Positions 18,292 through 26,092 of a DNA stretch of 64,000 nucleotides are shown one piece after another. Numbering within the stretch: position 1 is the first letter of the stretch; the number at the start of each line of letters is the position of its first letter. A model generated the notes under the pieces. It did not search any database. It was not told the origin of the DNA and worked only from the letters and a program-made list of their open reading frames with translations. Origin of the DNA: an uncultured Prevotellaceae bacterium (lineage in GTDB: Bacteria; Bacteroidota; Bacteroidia; Bacteroidales; Bacteroidaceae); assembly GCA_902786665.1 (NCBI GenBank), contig CADADN010000007.1, positions 75,480 through 139,479 of the forward strand. Direction: 5' to 3'. A program made the translations under genes and the position numbers.

Positions 18292-20217
18292 TTACTTAGC
18301 AAAATAGAGGTCTGTGAACCAAATGGTGCTGTGACCGGCACGTACGCTGACATTACCTAGAGCACTGAGGTCGAGCCCTTCGACAGACGCGGAGAGGTAG
18401 TTCCACTTGCGTTTTTCCAAAGGCATCACAATGTCAGCCACTTTGCCACCCTCGTGGTTCAAGATTTCGATGGTAAGTTGGTTGGCATCGGGCGTGAAGG
18501 CAGTGAGATAGACCTTCTTCGCCCCTGCGGCCGACAAGCCATCAGTTTGCCAGAATCCGGCCTGCCCTGTCCAAGTATCGTTGGCATCCTCGTCATATTC
18601 CGCCTTGGTCACTGTCGTTCCACCCACCGATGTCTGGGTGACAGTGCACTTGTACCATCCGCCGGGATACTTATATTCACCCCATGGAACGGGGAATCCA
18701 TAGGTGTCGCTGAAAACGGAAAGCACGATGCTTGATTCCGGCAATGTGGGGGTATCGGGAGCCGAAGTGGGTTCGTCGGTGATGATGACGGGGGTGTTTA
18801 GGATGATGTTAACAAGGGCGGTGACATCCGTTATATTGATGCCCCCGTCGTCGTTGACATCTGCCTGTTGCAGGTCTTCAAGGTTTCCGCTGCCTAAGAT
18901 ATAGTTGACGAGTATTGTGACATCTGTGACATTCACATAGCCATCCAGGTTGACATCGCCCTTGAGTTTTGTGTCATAGTTGTAATTGTCGCCATAATAA
19001 CCTTTGGTGATCTTGTCCACGAGGTCGGGTTGCGTGAACTTTGGTACGGTTCGGTCCTCTCCGTCAGTCAGTCCCATCCAGTACAGGGTGCAAAATCCAT
19101 ACTCTTTCGCCCTCTTGACGAAATAGTTGGCATATTCGAGGGTGTTGCCCCTGTATTGCTCGTAATAGTTGATGTCACCTTCCGACGTTCCCCATTCTCC
19201 GAAGATGATGGGACCTTTTGGTGCCAGATACGTGTTGATGTCTCTGAGCATCTGGTCTATGGTAGCCTTGCAATTGTTGATGTTGTCGGTCGCGAGATAA
19301 CTGTGCACCTCAAACATGATGTGTCCCTCCACGGTGTCGTTGGGCTTTTTCATTTGCTTGAGGGGGTCTTGCAAATGTTCATTCCATGTGCCGGCACCCG
19401 AAGCGGCAGCGTAAGTGCAGAGAGCGAGATTCCTCTGTGCGTTGTTTCCACCCGTGGCCCGCACGGTGTTGACAAACAACTGTGCATAATTGTTGATGGC
19501 GTTGTATGCATCGTTAGCGACATTGGCGTTGTATTGTCCCGAGGTGGCCATGGAAGAGTAGCACCAAGAATTGTAGGTGTCGAGCACCTCGTTGTAGCCT
19601 TCAAAGATGAGTTTCTCGTCATAGTCCTTGAACCTGTTGGCAATCTGTGTCCATATGGCGGCAAAGGTGTCCTTTTTCTTGTAATAGTTATCCATGGAAG
19701 CCTTGATCCAAGCAGTGGAATAAGTTCCGGTGTCGTGGTGGACGTTGAGGATACAGTACATCCCTTCGTCGATGACATAGTCTACGACCTCCTGCACCCT
19801 TGCCATCCATTCCTCATCAATCTGCGTACCAATGGGGTCGGTTTCCGGATTCCAAGGATTCAGCGAGTTTGTCTGATTGTTCCAAGTGACTGCACCGAAG
19901 GTAGCCTCCATGTGCGGCCACCATGTGACAGGCACCCTTATGGCATTGAATCCCGCCCTCTTCATCATCTTGATGACTTCTCTTGTGGTGACCGGTTGCC
20001 CCCATGCCGTTTCATAATCGGAGGGTTGGCGTTGTGTCCATGCCTCTATCCACATATTATCCAAAGAACCAGAATTGGCGTCGAGAGTGTTACCCAGGTT
20101 CCAACCCACTTTCATATTAGCCACTGCACTGGTTGCTGTTTCGAAATCGTCTGCCCATGCCATTGTGGCACAAACGAAGGTCATTAATCCCAATAAGGTG
20201 ATGCGGAATATTTTCAT
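18292..20217 (-). CDS. GH5 endoglucanase with dockerin and C-terminal carbohydrate-binding-like domain
   Basis: A 641-residue secreted cellulase-type enzyme. A signal peptide (to about residue 22, MAWA) precedes a GH5 barrel with VGWNLGNTLDA (37-47), NAIRVPVTW, LNVHHD, the acid/base Glu210 in FEGYNEV and the nucleophile Glu341 in IIFGEWGTSEGD. Residues 420-475 are a type-I dockerin with two Ca-binding repeats (GDVNLDGYVNVTDV and ADVNDDGGINITDV). A Pro/Thr linker (about 482-495) leads to a beta-rich C-terminal domain of about 145 residues that looks like a carbohydrate-binding module. The start at 20217 is set by the signal peptide; the promoter at 20251-20281 lies upstream. It probably cleaves beta-1,4-glucans; exact specificity is not decidable. 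Confidence 0.92.
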   Translation of the reverse strand: MKIFRITLLGLMTFVCATMAWADDFETATSAVANMKVGWNLGNTLDANSGSLDNMWIEAWTQRQPSDYETAWGQPVTTREVIKMMKRAGFNAIRVPVTWWPHMEATFGAVTWNNQTNSLNPWNPETDPIGTQIDEEWMARVQEVVDYVIDEGMYCILNVHHDTGTYSTAWIKASMDNYYKKKDTFAAIWTQIANRFKDYDEKLIFEGYNEVLDTYNSWCYSSMATSGQYNANVANDAYNAINNYAQLFVNTVRATGGNNAQRNLALCTYAAASGAGTWNEHLQDPLKQMKKPNDTVEGHIMFEVHSYLATDNINNCKATIDQMLRDINTYLAPKGPIIFGEWGTSEGDINYYEQYRGNTLEYANYFVKRAKEYGFCTLYWMGLTDGEDRTVPKFTQPDLVDKITKGYYGDNYNYDTKLKGDVNLDGYVNVTDVTILVNYILGSGNLEDLQQADVNDDGGINITDVTALVNIILNTPVIITDEPTSAPDTPTLPESSIVLSVFSDTYGFPVPWGEYKYPGGWYKCTVTQTSVGGTTVTKAEYDEDANDTWTGQAGFWQTDGLSAAGAKKVYLTAFTPDANQLTIEILNHEGGKVADIVMPLEKRKWNYLSASVEGLDLSALGNVSVRAGHSTIWFTDLYFAK

Positions 20218-20250
20218 GATGAAGTTTGATAGGATTTTGATTTGCAACTG

Positions 20251-20281
20251 CAAAGGTAATGAAAATCAGTCGGGAAGCAAA
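20251..20281 (-). promoter_or_regulatory. Promoter of the GH5 gene
   Basis: Full consensus on the minus strand: TTTG (20278-20281), 19 nt, TACCTTTG (20251-20258), 34 nt from the ATG. Confidence 0.85.
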
Positions 20282-20309
20282 GTGGAATGAGTTAAAAAAC
20301 CTTTTCTTC

Positions 20310-20340
20310 TTTGAGGAAAGGATTATTCTATGTACCTTTG
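20310..20340 (+). promoter_or_regulatory. Promoter of the Cys-rich membrane protein gene
   Basis: Full consensus: TTTG (20310-20313), 19 nt, TACCTTTG (20333-20340). The predicted leader to ATG 20450 is about 100 nt. It is divergent from the GH5 promoter only 28 nt away. Confidence 0.85.
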
Positions 20341-20449
20341 AAAGTTTCAAACAACATTGAGGGCAATGCCTCTTGGCTCCATTAATCCAAAGGTGGCACA
20401 CTCCGGATGTGGATGGGGTCATAAGTTCAAAAGAGAAAAGACTAAAACT

Positions 20450-20665
20450 ATGTATCAATATGTGATAGTGGCGTTTGTACTGTTGCTCAGCGTGGCTTAT
20501 TTAGGTTACCGCGCCTACCACGCACTGAAAGTGAGCGATGACCCTTGTTCCGGATGTTCTGGATGCGCCTTGAAAGAAATGAAAGGGAAAGTAGAATTAT
20601 CGAAAAAGGCAAAAAGGGAGTGTGCTGAGAAAAAAAGGGAGAAAAAATTTGCACAAACCAAATAA
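20450..20665 (+). CDS. FeoB-associated-type Cys-rich membrane protein
   Basis: A 71-residue protein with one N-terminal membrane span (YVIVAFVLLLSVAYLGY) followed by a short cysteine cluster (DPCSGCSGCALKEM) and a highly basic lysine-rich tail. This is the layout of FeoB-associated Cys-rich membrane proteins, but no feoA or feoB is in the window, so an iron role is only by resemblance. ATG 20450 is chosen because the membrane span begins right after it; the frame is open back to 20357, but that part has no recognisable fold. The tRNA-Cys promoter overlaps its last codons. Confidence 0.65.
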   Translation: MYQYVIVAFVLLLSVAYLGYRAYHALKVSDDPCSGCSGCALKEMKGKVELSKKAKRECAEKKREKKFAQTK

Positions 20666-20679
20666 TAACCTTATCTTTG
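20648..20679 (+). promoter_or_regulatory. Promoter of tRNA-Cys
   Basis: TTTG (20648-20651), 20 nt, TATCTTTG (20672-20679), 17 nt upstream of the tRNA. The -33 element lies inside the 3' end of the upstream coding region. Confidence 0.75.
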
Positions 20680-20696
20680 CACTCGCTTTACAAAAT

Positions 20697-20768
20697 GGTG
20701 CCTTGGATGAGTGGCTTAGTCAACGGTCTGCAAAACCGTGTACGGCGGTTCGAATCCGCCAGGCACCT
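20697..20768 (+). tRNA. tRNA-Cys (GCA)
   Basis: Seven-bp acceptor stem (GGTGCCT with AGGCACC), anticodon stem ACGGT/ACCGT around loop CTGCAAA giving anticodon GCA, T arm GGCGG/CCGCC with TTCGAAT loop, and a U discriminator base, the known identity element for Cys. The D stem is short (GAT/GTC). The CCA end is not encoded. Confidence 0.93.
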
Positions 20769-20770
20769 CT

Positions 20771-20802
20771 AAAAATCGCAGCTTTTCAGCTGCGATTTTT
20801 TT
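20771..20802 (+). terminator. Rho-independent terminator of tRNA-Cys
   Basis: A 13-bp stem (20771-20783 with 20788-20800) with a TTTC loop and a T7 run, 3 nt after the tRNA. Confidence 0.9.
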
Positions 20803-20805
20803 ATG

Positions 20806-20850
20806 GCCATAGGAGGCCTTAGGAGAGAACAAGAGACTTTAGGACTCTAA
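20806..20850. repeat. Degenerate 9-nt array
   Basis: Five weak 9-nt units (GCCATAGGA, GGCCTTAGG and variants) between the tRNA terminator and the stop of the convergent gene. The TAGGA core is shared with other spacer arrays. Confidence 0.5.
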
Positions 20851-23231
20851 GGCCACAGCTTGTCTCTGATTTCCATCAAGGCCTTTTTGTGGGTTTCTGA
20901 GAGCATCCCCTTCCTAATGGCACTTTTTTGAGCTACAAGCCATGAGGCCAACTCCACCTCTGCCGTGAACATCTCAAGAGGCTCCCTGTTGTTCTGACAT
21001 ACGAAATCCATCACATTGGCACACATCCAAGTCCATTCCACATCATTCTCAGATATTTCACTCGACCCAGCCCCTGGGAGATGCTGCTGCGGCAAAGCCG
21101 CTGCCTGCGAAGAACGGGGAGGCTCGACGGGCACAGAAGGCTCGACAGGCACAGAAGGCTCGGCGGGCGCAGATGCCTCGGTGGGCACAGTAGGCTCGGC
21201 GGGCGCAGATGCCTCGGTGGGCACAGTAGGCTCGGCGGGCGCGGAAGGCTCGGTGGGCGCAGAAAGCTCGGCGGGTGCAGAAGGCTCGGCGGACACAGAA
21301 GGCTCGACGGGCGCAGAAGGCTCGGCGGACGCAGTAGGCTCGGCGGACGCGGAAGGCTCGGTGGGCACAGATGCCTCGGTGGGCACAGAAGGCTCGGAGG
21401 GTGCGGAAGGCTCTGATGGAGAAGAGAGTTGTTGATTTTCCTGTGCGGAAACATCTTTTTTCTCATCCTCTTCGTTCACTTCCTGGTCGGGATAGGTCCT
21501 TCCAACCAGTCCGTAGAGCATGGGGCCAAGTTTTACAAACCTTTCCTTTCCCAACAGGAAAACAGAAGCAAGGTCTCCTTTGGAGAACTGCTTGTTGTAA
21601 CTGTAATTGGAGAGAAAAGCCACTATTTCATCTGTCTTCATCGGTCTGTTTGCCTCATCGAGCACCTGATATACGATGTCAGCATTGCTACCGAAATAGG
21701 GCAGCTTCCATGCGCTGAGTGCATAACATCCCTTCTTTCCACTGCCTTGGAACCGTTTGTCCTTATTAAGAGCAAGGGAAATGGAAGCCCTGACATACCT
21801 TCTGCTTCCACTGGAGTTGATGGCATCGGTGAGTTGGTCGAGCGTCATAGGCTCCTTGTTGTTGTCGAGCAATATGAACAGTCTGTCCACCAAGGCTTTT
21901 TCTTTCTTCTTGGGCACCACCACCATGCCTTGCTCGTTGAGTGGGAGTGCCAACTCGTCCACCACGATTCTCTTGATGACAGGTGCGAGTGCCATTTGTC
22001 CTCCCGTTCTTTCCTCCACATATTCCTCCATGTCCACGGTATGTTCCTCTGTACACACTTTGACAACAGCGTCCTTGAAGTGCCATAATTCATTCTCCAA
22101 GTCGACCTCGCCCAATATGCTTTTCCTTACGAGGTATCCATGGTTCCATCTACCTTCCATTGCCGACCCAAGGTTCCTGGTGTATCCCCCGAAGCAAGTG
22201 AAGTCTTTTTTCATCCATTTTCCCAGCAGTGCCACGACGCATAGCGGTTGCATGAGGAGTTTCTCATCGGCGATGATGTCGCTGACACACTTGTTGTCCT
22301 CGCAGATGAAATCCTCCTGCAACTTATCTTCCAAATAAGCCAGGTTGGTGTTATCCGCCAACAGCTGCGTGATGAAATTTCCAAGAGTTTCAACCGTATC
22401 ATCCGTGGTGAAGAGTGCATCAAAGATGGAGTTGGAATAAGAGGTGATGGTGAAAGTGGATTTTTCAATGGGCGTCATATCCACCTCCACTTTTCCACCG
22501 AAGATGTCATATCTTTGCAAGAAAGCTTTGAACAAAGGGGTATCCTTCTTTTCAATGATGGTCTTTTGCACGATGTGAAGCATAGGCATGCATCCGTGGA
22601 CTTTATAGAAATCCAGTATGAAGTCATCATCATCGAGCAGTCCTTCCGCGTGCAGCATCAAGATTTTGTATTGCAAGGGGATGTCGTTGTCATCCAATCC
22701 TTCAATGGCCTTGTTGACCTGTGTTTTCACCTGTTCGAGAAAAACCAGGGAGGCCTCCCTCATGTTTCCCAACATTCTGAATCGGTCATTATCCTCCAAG
22801 AGGTAGTCGCGAATGAATATCCTTGCCGGGATACCCGCCATCAGTTTCCCCATCTTGCCAGCCGTCTTGTCCTTGGCAGCAGCCAAGTGCTCAACCTGCT
22901 GCTTGTAGACCTCCTCCAGGTATTCCATTTTTTCCTCGGTCAAAGCATCAATCAACTGCTCGCCTTTCGACTCCTCAGGTTCAGGAGGGAAGAGGAAAGA
23001 AGAGAACTCGGTAATTCTTCCAGTCCCCTCGACTTCTTCGAGTAGTGCATTGATTTCCTTGACACTTGCTGCTCCTGTCCGGAAGAGCCTTGGCAGTCCC
23101 GACTTGTACCTGACGAGGTCAAAAACAGTACGCATCCTCGCTCTTACCAGGATGTTGTATGTCTTTCTTGAAATTTTTCTGCTGTTGACCAGTTCCTCCA
23201 CGGAAATGGTTCTCATTTGCTGTTCGGTCAT
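20847..23231 (-). CDS. Large protein with helix-hairpin-helix-like N-terminus, winged-helix-like repeats and a Pro/Ala/Glu-rich tract
   Basis: A 794-residue protein I cannot name. The N-terminal 70 residues (ISVEELVNSRKISRKTYN, then TVFDLVRYKSG, ASVKEINALL) resemble the C-terminal domain of RNA polymerase alpha, a helix-hairpin-helix DNA- or protein-binding fold. Around residues 440-600 two segments (MTLDQLTDAINSSGSRRYVR, GCYALSAWK, then RPMKTDEIVAFLSNYS) look like tandem winged helices of the HARE-HTH type. Residues of about 605-705 are hexapeptide repeats of Ser, Ala, Pro and Glu (21119-21417). A helical C-terminal part follows. There is no signal peptide. A nucleic-acid-associated or regulatory role is inference. 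Start 23231 is chosen because the HHH-like part begins there and a -7 box lies upstream. Confidence 0.55.
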   Translation of the reverse strand: MTEQQMRTISVEELVNSRKISRKTYNILVRARMRTVFDLVRYKSGLPRLFRTGAASVKEINALLEEVEGTGRITEFSSFLFPPEPEESKGEQLIDALTEEKMEYLEEVYKQQVEHLAAAKDKTAGKMGKLMAGIPARIFIRDYLLEDNDRFRMLGNMREASLVFLEQVKTQVNKAIEGLDDNDIPLQYKILMLHAEGLLDDDDFILDFYKVHGCMPMLHIVQKTIIEKKDTPLFKAFLQRYDIFGGKVEVDMTPIEKSTFTITSYSNSIFDALFTTDDTVETLGNFITQLLADNTNLAYLEDKLQEDFICEDNKCVSDIIADEKLLMQPLCVVALLGKWMKKDFTCFGGYTRNLGSAMEGRWNHGYLVRKSILGEVDLENELWHFKDAVVKVCTEEHTVDMEEYVEERTGGQMALAPVIKRIVVDELALPLNEQGMVVVPKKKEKALVDRLFILLDNNKEPMTLDQLTDAINSSGSRRYVRASISLALNKDKRFQGSGKKGCYALSAWKLPYFGSNADIVYQVLDEANRPMKTDEIVAFLSNYSYNKQFSKGDLASVFLLGKERFVKLGPMLYGLVGRTYPDQEVNEEDEKKDVSAQENQQLSSPSEPSAPSEPSVPTEASVPTEPSASAEPTASAEPSAPVEPSVSAEPSAPAELSAPTEPSAPAEPTVPTEASAPAEPTVPTEASAPAEPSVPVEPSVPVEPPRSSQAAALPQQHLPGAGSSEISENDVEWTWMCANVMDFVCQNNREPLEMFTAEVELASWLVAQKSAIRKGMLSETHKKALMEIRDKLWP
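21119..21417 (-). repeat. Coding tandem array of 18-nt units
   Basis: About sixteen 18-nt units encode six-residue repeats of the form PSAPAE/PTVPTE in the protein at 20847-23231. Two 36-nt blocks in the middle are identical. The period is twice the 9 nt seen in spacer arrays. Confidence 0.9.
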
Positions 23232-23305
23232 GGTAAAGGTTGTATTTGTTCTCCACCTGAAAGATGTCTCAAGCCCAGAGGGAGATGAGAAAAATAAATG
23301 TGATG

Positions 23306-23313
23306 CAAAGATA
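23306..23313 (-). promoter_or_regulatory. -7 box of the HHH-like protein gene
   Basis: TATCTTTG on the minus strand, 75 nt upstream of ATG 23231. No clear -33 element at the usual distance. Confidence 0.45.
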
Positions 23314-23367
23314 CGAAACAAAGGCGAGACAACCATATGTATTTTTGCAAAAAAAGTTAAAAAAGCT

Positions 23368-23904
23368 TTATGGCAATGGGTGTGCCGCTTCTTCCTCCGC
23401 TTGCTTTTCCAATTCTCTCAACACCTGCTGGTTCTTTTTCCGTGCTTTTCTGGAAAGGGGCTTTTTCCTGAACATCTCGAAGAAATCGAAGGACACGCCT
23501 CCTGGAGGCGGTGTCGCCGTAGCAGCGGCCTGCGCCATGGCAATACTCATCCAAGGGAACACGCCTTTTCGAGCCTCACCCCACACCACCACCTCTTCCA
23601 ACTTGATGGCTTGTGGCAGCAGCCAAAGCGTGTCTTTCACCTCTTGGCTTTCCACTATCCTCTCCAGATAACTGCCATGCCTTAGTGCAGCCGTATGAAA
23701 CATCGAATCGATGACCAAGTTCCCCTGATAGTCGGAAATGAACACATCCCCCTTGTCGGTGTATGCCTTCACGTTTCTTACAGGCACTCCTGTTTCCTTG
23801 TCAACAATCACGCATCGAGCCTGAGCCAACATGTACAAAGGAGAGTACCAGACAACAAAGCATAGGAATGCTTTTCGGGCATTTGAAAAATAGTGGCAAT
23901 ACAT
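23368..23904 (-). CDS. Secreted protein with carboxypeptidase-regulatory-like domain
   Basis: A 178-residue predicted exported protein. A hydrophobic segment (KAFLCFVVWYSPLYMLAQ) serves as signal peptide. It is followed by a carboxypeptidase-D-regulatory-like beta-sandwich (ARCVIVDKETGVPVRNVKAYTD, DYQGNLVI, VKDTLWLLPQAIKLEEVVV), the same fold as at the N-terminus of SusC proteins but standing alone, then a Pro/Ala turn and a basic and acidic C-terminal helix. I choose ATG 23904 over 23937 because the -7 box TATTTTTG (23921-23928) would place transcription start between them. Function unknown; such solitary domains often sit on envelope proteins. Confidence 0.65.
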   Translation of the reverse strand: MYCHYFSNARKAFLCFVVWYSPLYMLAQARCVIVDKETGVPVRNVKAYTDKGDVFISDYQGNLVIDSMFHTAALRHGSYLERIVESQEVKDTLWLLPQAIKLEEVVVWGEARKGVFPWMSIAMAQAAATATPPPGGVSFDFFEMFRKKPLSRKARKKNQQVLRELEKQAEEEAAHPLP

Positions 23905-24053
23905 CAGTTCTTTTTTTTTGCAAAAATAGTCCGACATGCTGCAAAACAGAACAAATTGTCCGTTTTTTTAGCAATAATTACCAAGGATGAAGGGCAGATA
24001 GGTGAAATTTAAGTTAATTGGTGTGATGTGTTAAAGAATATATCGTGCTACAA

Positions 24054-24085
24054 TTTGTGAGTGTCACAAAAAACATGTACTTTTG
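24054..24085 (+). promoter_or_regulatory. Promoter of yidC
   Basis: TTTG (24054-24057), 20 nt, TACTTTTG (24078-24085), 80 nt upstream of the ATG at 24165. The 260-nt spacer before yidC holds nothing else I recognise. Confidence 0.75.
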
Positions 24086-24164
24086 CAATTCAAATGCTCT
24101 AAACATAGGTTTCAACGATGCCTTTTTGAAGGTAAAAATATCAAATCAAGGATAAAAAACGACA

Positions 24165-26087
24165 ATGGATAAGAACACTATCATCGGTTTCGTGCTGATA
24201 GCAGCCATCCTGATTGGCTGGAGTTGGTACAACAGCCCCTCTGAAGAGGAACTGAAAGCCCAACAAGAACAAGTTGAGAAAGAGAAAGCCGCCGCAAAGC
24301 AAGCCGCCGAGAAAAAGAAGCAAGAAGAGGCCAAGAAGACCGAAGAACTTGCCCAAGCCCGCAAGGACAGCACCGCCATTTTTCACAACGCCCTGAATGG
24401 CACCGCCAGCGACGTGGTGCTGAAAAATGAGAAATTGGAACTCACGCTGAGCACCAAGGGCGGCACGGTGACAAAAGCCGTTGTGAAAGGTTACAAGGAC
24501 AAGGACGGCAAGCCCGATGTCACCATCTTTGAGGGCAAGGACCAGCAACTCGACTTCAGCCTCGAGGGCAAGGATACCAACATCTCCACCTCCGACCTTT
24601 TCTTCACACCTTCGGAGCAAAGCGACAGCACGGTGACATTCACAGCCGATGCCGGCGACGGCCGGAGCATCGTGATGTCCTACCGTCTCGGTCGCAACTA
24701 TATGGCTTACTTCACCTTCAAAGCCGTTGGCATGGAGGGTCTGTTCTCCCCGAAGACCCACGCTATGAATGTGACGTGGCATGAGCGCTGCAAGCAACAG
24801 GAGAAAGGCCATGAGTTCGAGAACCGTTATGCCACCCTGACCTACAAGGAAAAAGGTTCAGGCACCGACTACCTGAGTGAGACCCAGGAAAAGAGCGAGG
24901 TGCTTGAGACTCCCCTCGACTGGGTTGCCTTCAAGAGCCAGTTCTTCAGCACGATGATGATAGCCAAGGACGAATTCTCCACCGGCGCCAAGGTGAAAAG
25001 CGTGCCCCAGGACAAGAGCACCGGCTATTTGAAAACCTATGATGCAGAGTTGGAAACCTTCTTCGACCCCAAGGGCGAGACGGCCACAGAATTGGAGTTC
25101 TTCTATGGCCCCAACGATTTCCGTCTCTTGCAAGCCGTTGAAAAGGAAAGCCATTTCGGTAAAGACCTGAAGATGGAGCGCCTCGTCTATCTTGGCTGGC
25201 CTCTCATCCGTTATATCAATCGTTTTTTCACCCTCTATGTGTTCGACTGGCTCACCAAGCTTGGTCTGAACATGGGTATCGTGCTGATTCTCATCACGCT
25301 GCTGTTGAAAGCCATCACCTACCCCATGGTGAAGAAGAGTTACATGAGCTCGGCCAAGATGCGTGTTCTCCGTCCAAAAATCGAAGAGGCCACCAAGCAA
25401 TACGACAAGCCCGAGGACCAGATGCAGAAGAGCCAGGCCCAAATGCAAATCTACTCCCAGTATGGCGTGAGTCCGCTTAGCGGCTGTCTCCCCATGCTCA
25501 TCCAGATGCCCATCTGGATTGCGATGTTCAACTTCGTGCCGAATGCCATCCAGCTTCGTGGAGAGAAATTCCTCTGGATCAGCGACCTCTCCACCTACGA
25601 CCCCATCCTGCAATGGGACACCCCCATCTGGGCCATCGGCGACCACCTGTCGCTCACCTGCATCCTCTTCTGCGTGGCCAACGTCCTCTATTCCGTGATG
25701 ACCATGCGCCAGCAGCGCGACCAGATGGTGGGTGAACAAGCCCAACAGATGAAGATGATGCAATGGATGATGTTCCTCATGCCCGTATTCTTCTTCTTCA
25801 TGTTCAACAACTACAGCGCCGGCCTCAACTTCTACTATTTCATCTCACTCTTCTTCAGCGCCGCCATCATGTTCATCCTTCGCAAGACCACCAACGACGC
25901 GAAACTGCTGGCCTTCCTTGAAGCCCGCTACGAAGAGAACAAGAAGAACCCCAAGAAGAAGAAAGGCTTCGCCGCACGCTTGGAAGCAATGCAGCAACAG
26001 ATGCAACAGCAGCAAGAAGAGATGAAACGCAAGCGCGAGGAACTTGAGCGCAAGCAAAACGAATTGAACAAGAAACTCAAGAAATAA
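24165..26087 (+). CDS. yidC: Membrane protein insertase YidC
   Basis: A 640-residue inner-membrane insertase (YidC/Oxa1/Alb3) that places proteins into the membrane with or without SecYEG. An N-terminal span (IIGFVLIAAILIGWSWY) is followed by a charged Glu/Lys/Ala coiled stretch (about 30-65), the large periplasmic domain (to about residue 340), and the conserved five-span core with GWPLIRYINRFF, KKSYMSSAKMRVLRPKI and GCLPMLIQMPIWIAMF (about 345-570). The C-terminal tail is lysine- and glutamine-rich, as expected for ribosome contact. Gram-negative length. The S9 peptidase gene follows after 5 nt. Confidence 0.96.
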   Translation: MDKNTIIGFVLIAAILIGWSWYNSPSEEELKAQQEQVEKEKAAAKQAAEKKKQEEAKKTEELAQARKDSTAIFHNALNGTASDVVLKNEKLELTLSTKGGTVTKAVVKGYKDKDGKPDVTIFEGKDQQLDFSLEGKDTNISTSDLFFTPSEQSDSTVTFTADAGDGRSIVMSYRLGRNYMAYFTFKAVGMEGLFSPKTHAMNVTWHERCKQQEKGHEFENRYATLTYKEKGSGTDYLSETQEKSEVLETPLDWVAFKSQFFSTMMIAKDEFSTGAKVKSVPQDKSTGYLKTYDAELETFFDPKGETATELEFFYGPNDFRLLQAVEKESHFGKDLKMERLVYLGWPLIRYINRFFTLYVFDWLTKLGLNMGIVLILITLLLKAITYPMVKKSYMSSAKMRVLRPKIEEATKQYDKPEDQMQKSQAQMQIYSQYGVSPLSGCLPMLIQMPIWIAMFNFVPNAIQLRGEKFLWISDLSTYDPILQWDTPIWAIGDHLSLTCILFCVANVLYSVMTMRQQRDQMVGEQAQQMKMMQWMMFLMPVFFFFMFNNYSAGLNFYYFISLFFSAAIMFILRKTTNDAKLLAFLEARYEENKKNPKKKKGFAARLEAMQQQMQQQQEEMKRKREELERKQNELNKKLKK

Positions 26088-26092
26088 CCCCT

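Noticed and set aside
20357-20449. An N-terminal extension of the Cys-rich membrane protein
   Set aside because: Codons 20357-20449 are open but give no signal or fold, and the membrane span starts directly after ATG 20450.
21016-21435. Rightward frame rich in Gly, Ala, Ser and Thr opposite the Pro/Ala/Glu repeat
   Set aside because: It is the complement of the coding repeat in the HHH-like protein, whose frame is open over 794 codons; the apparent secreted repeat protein has no signal peptide.
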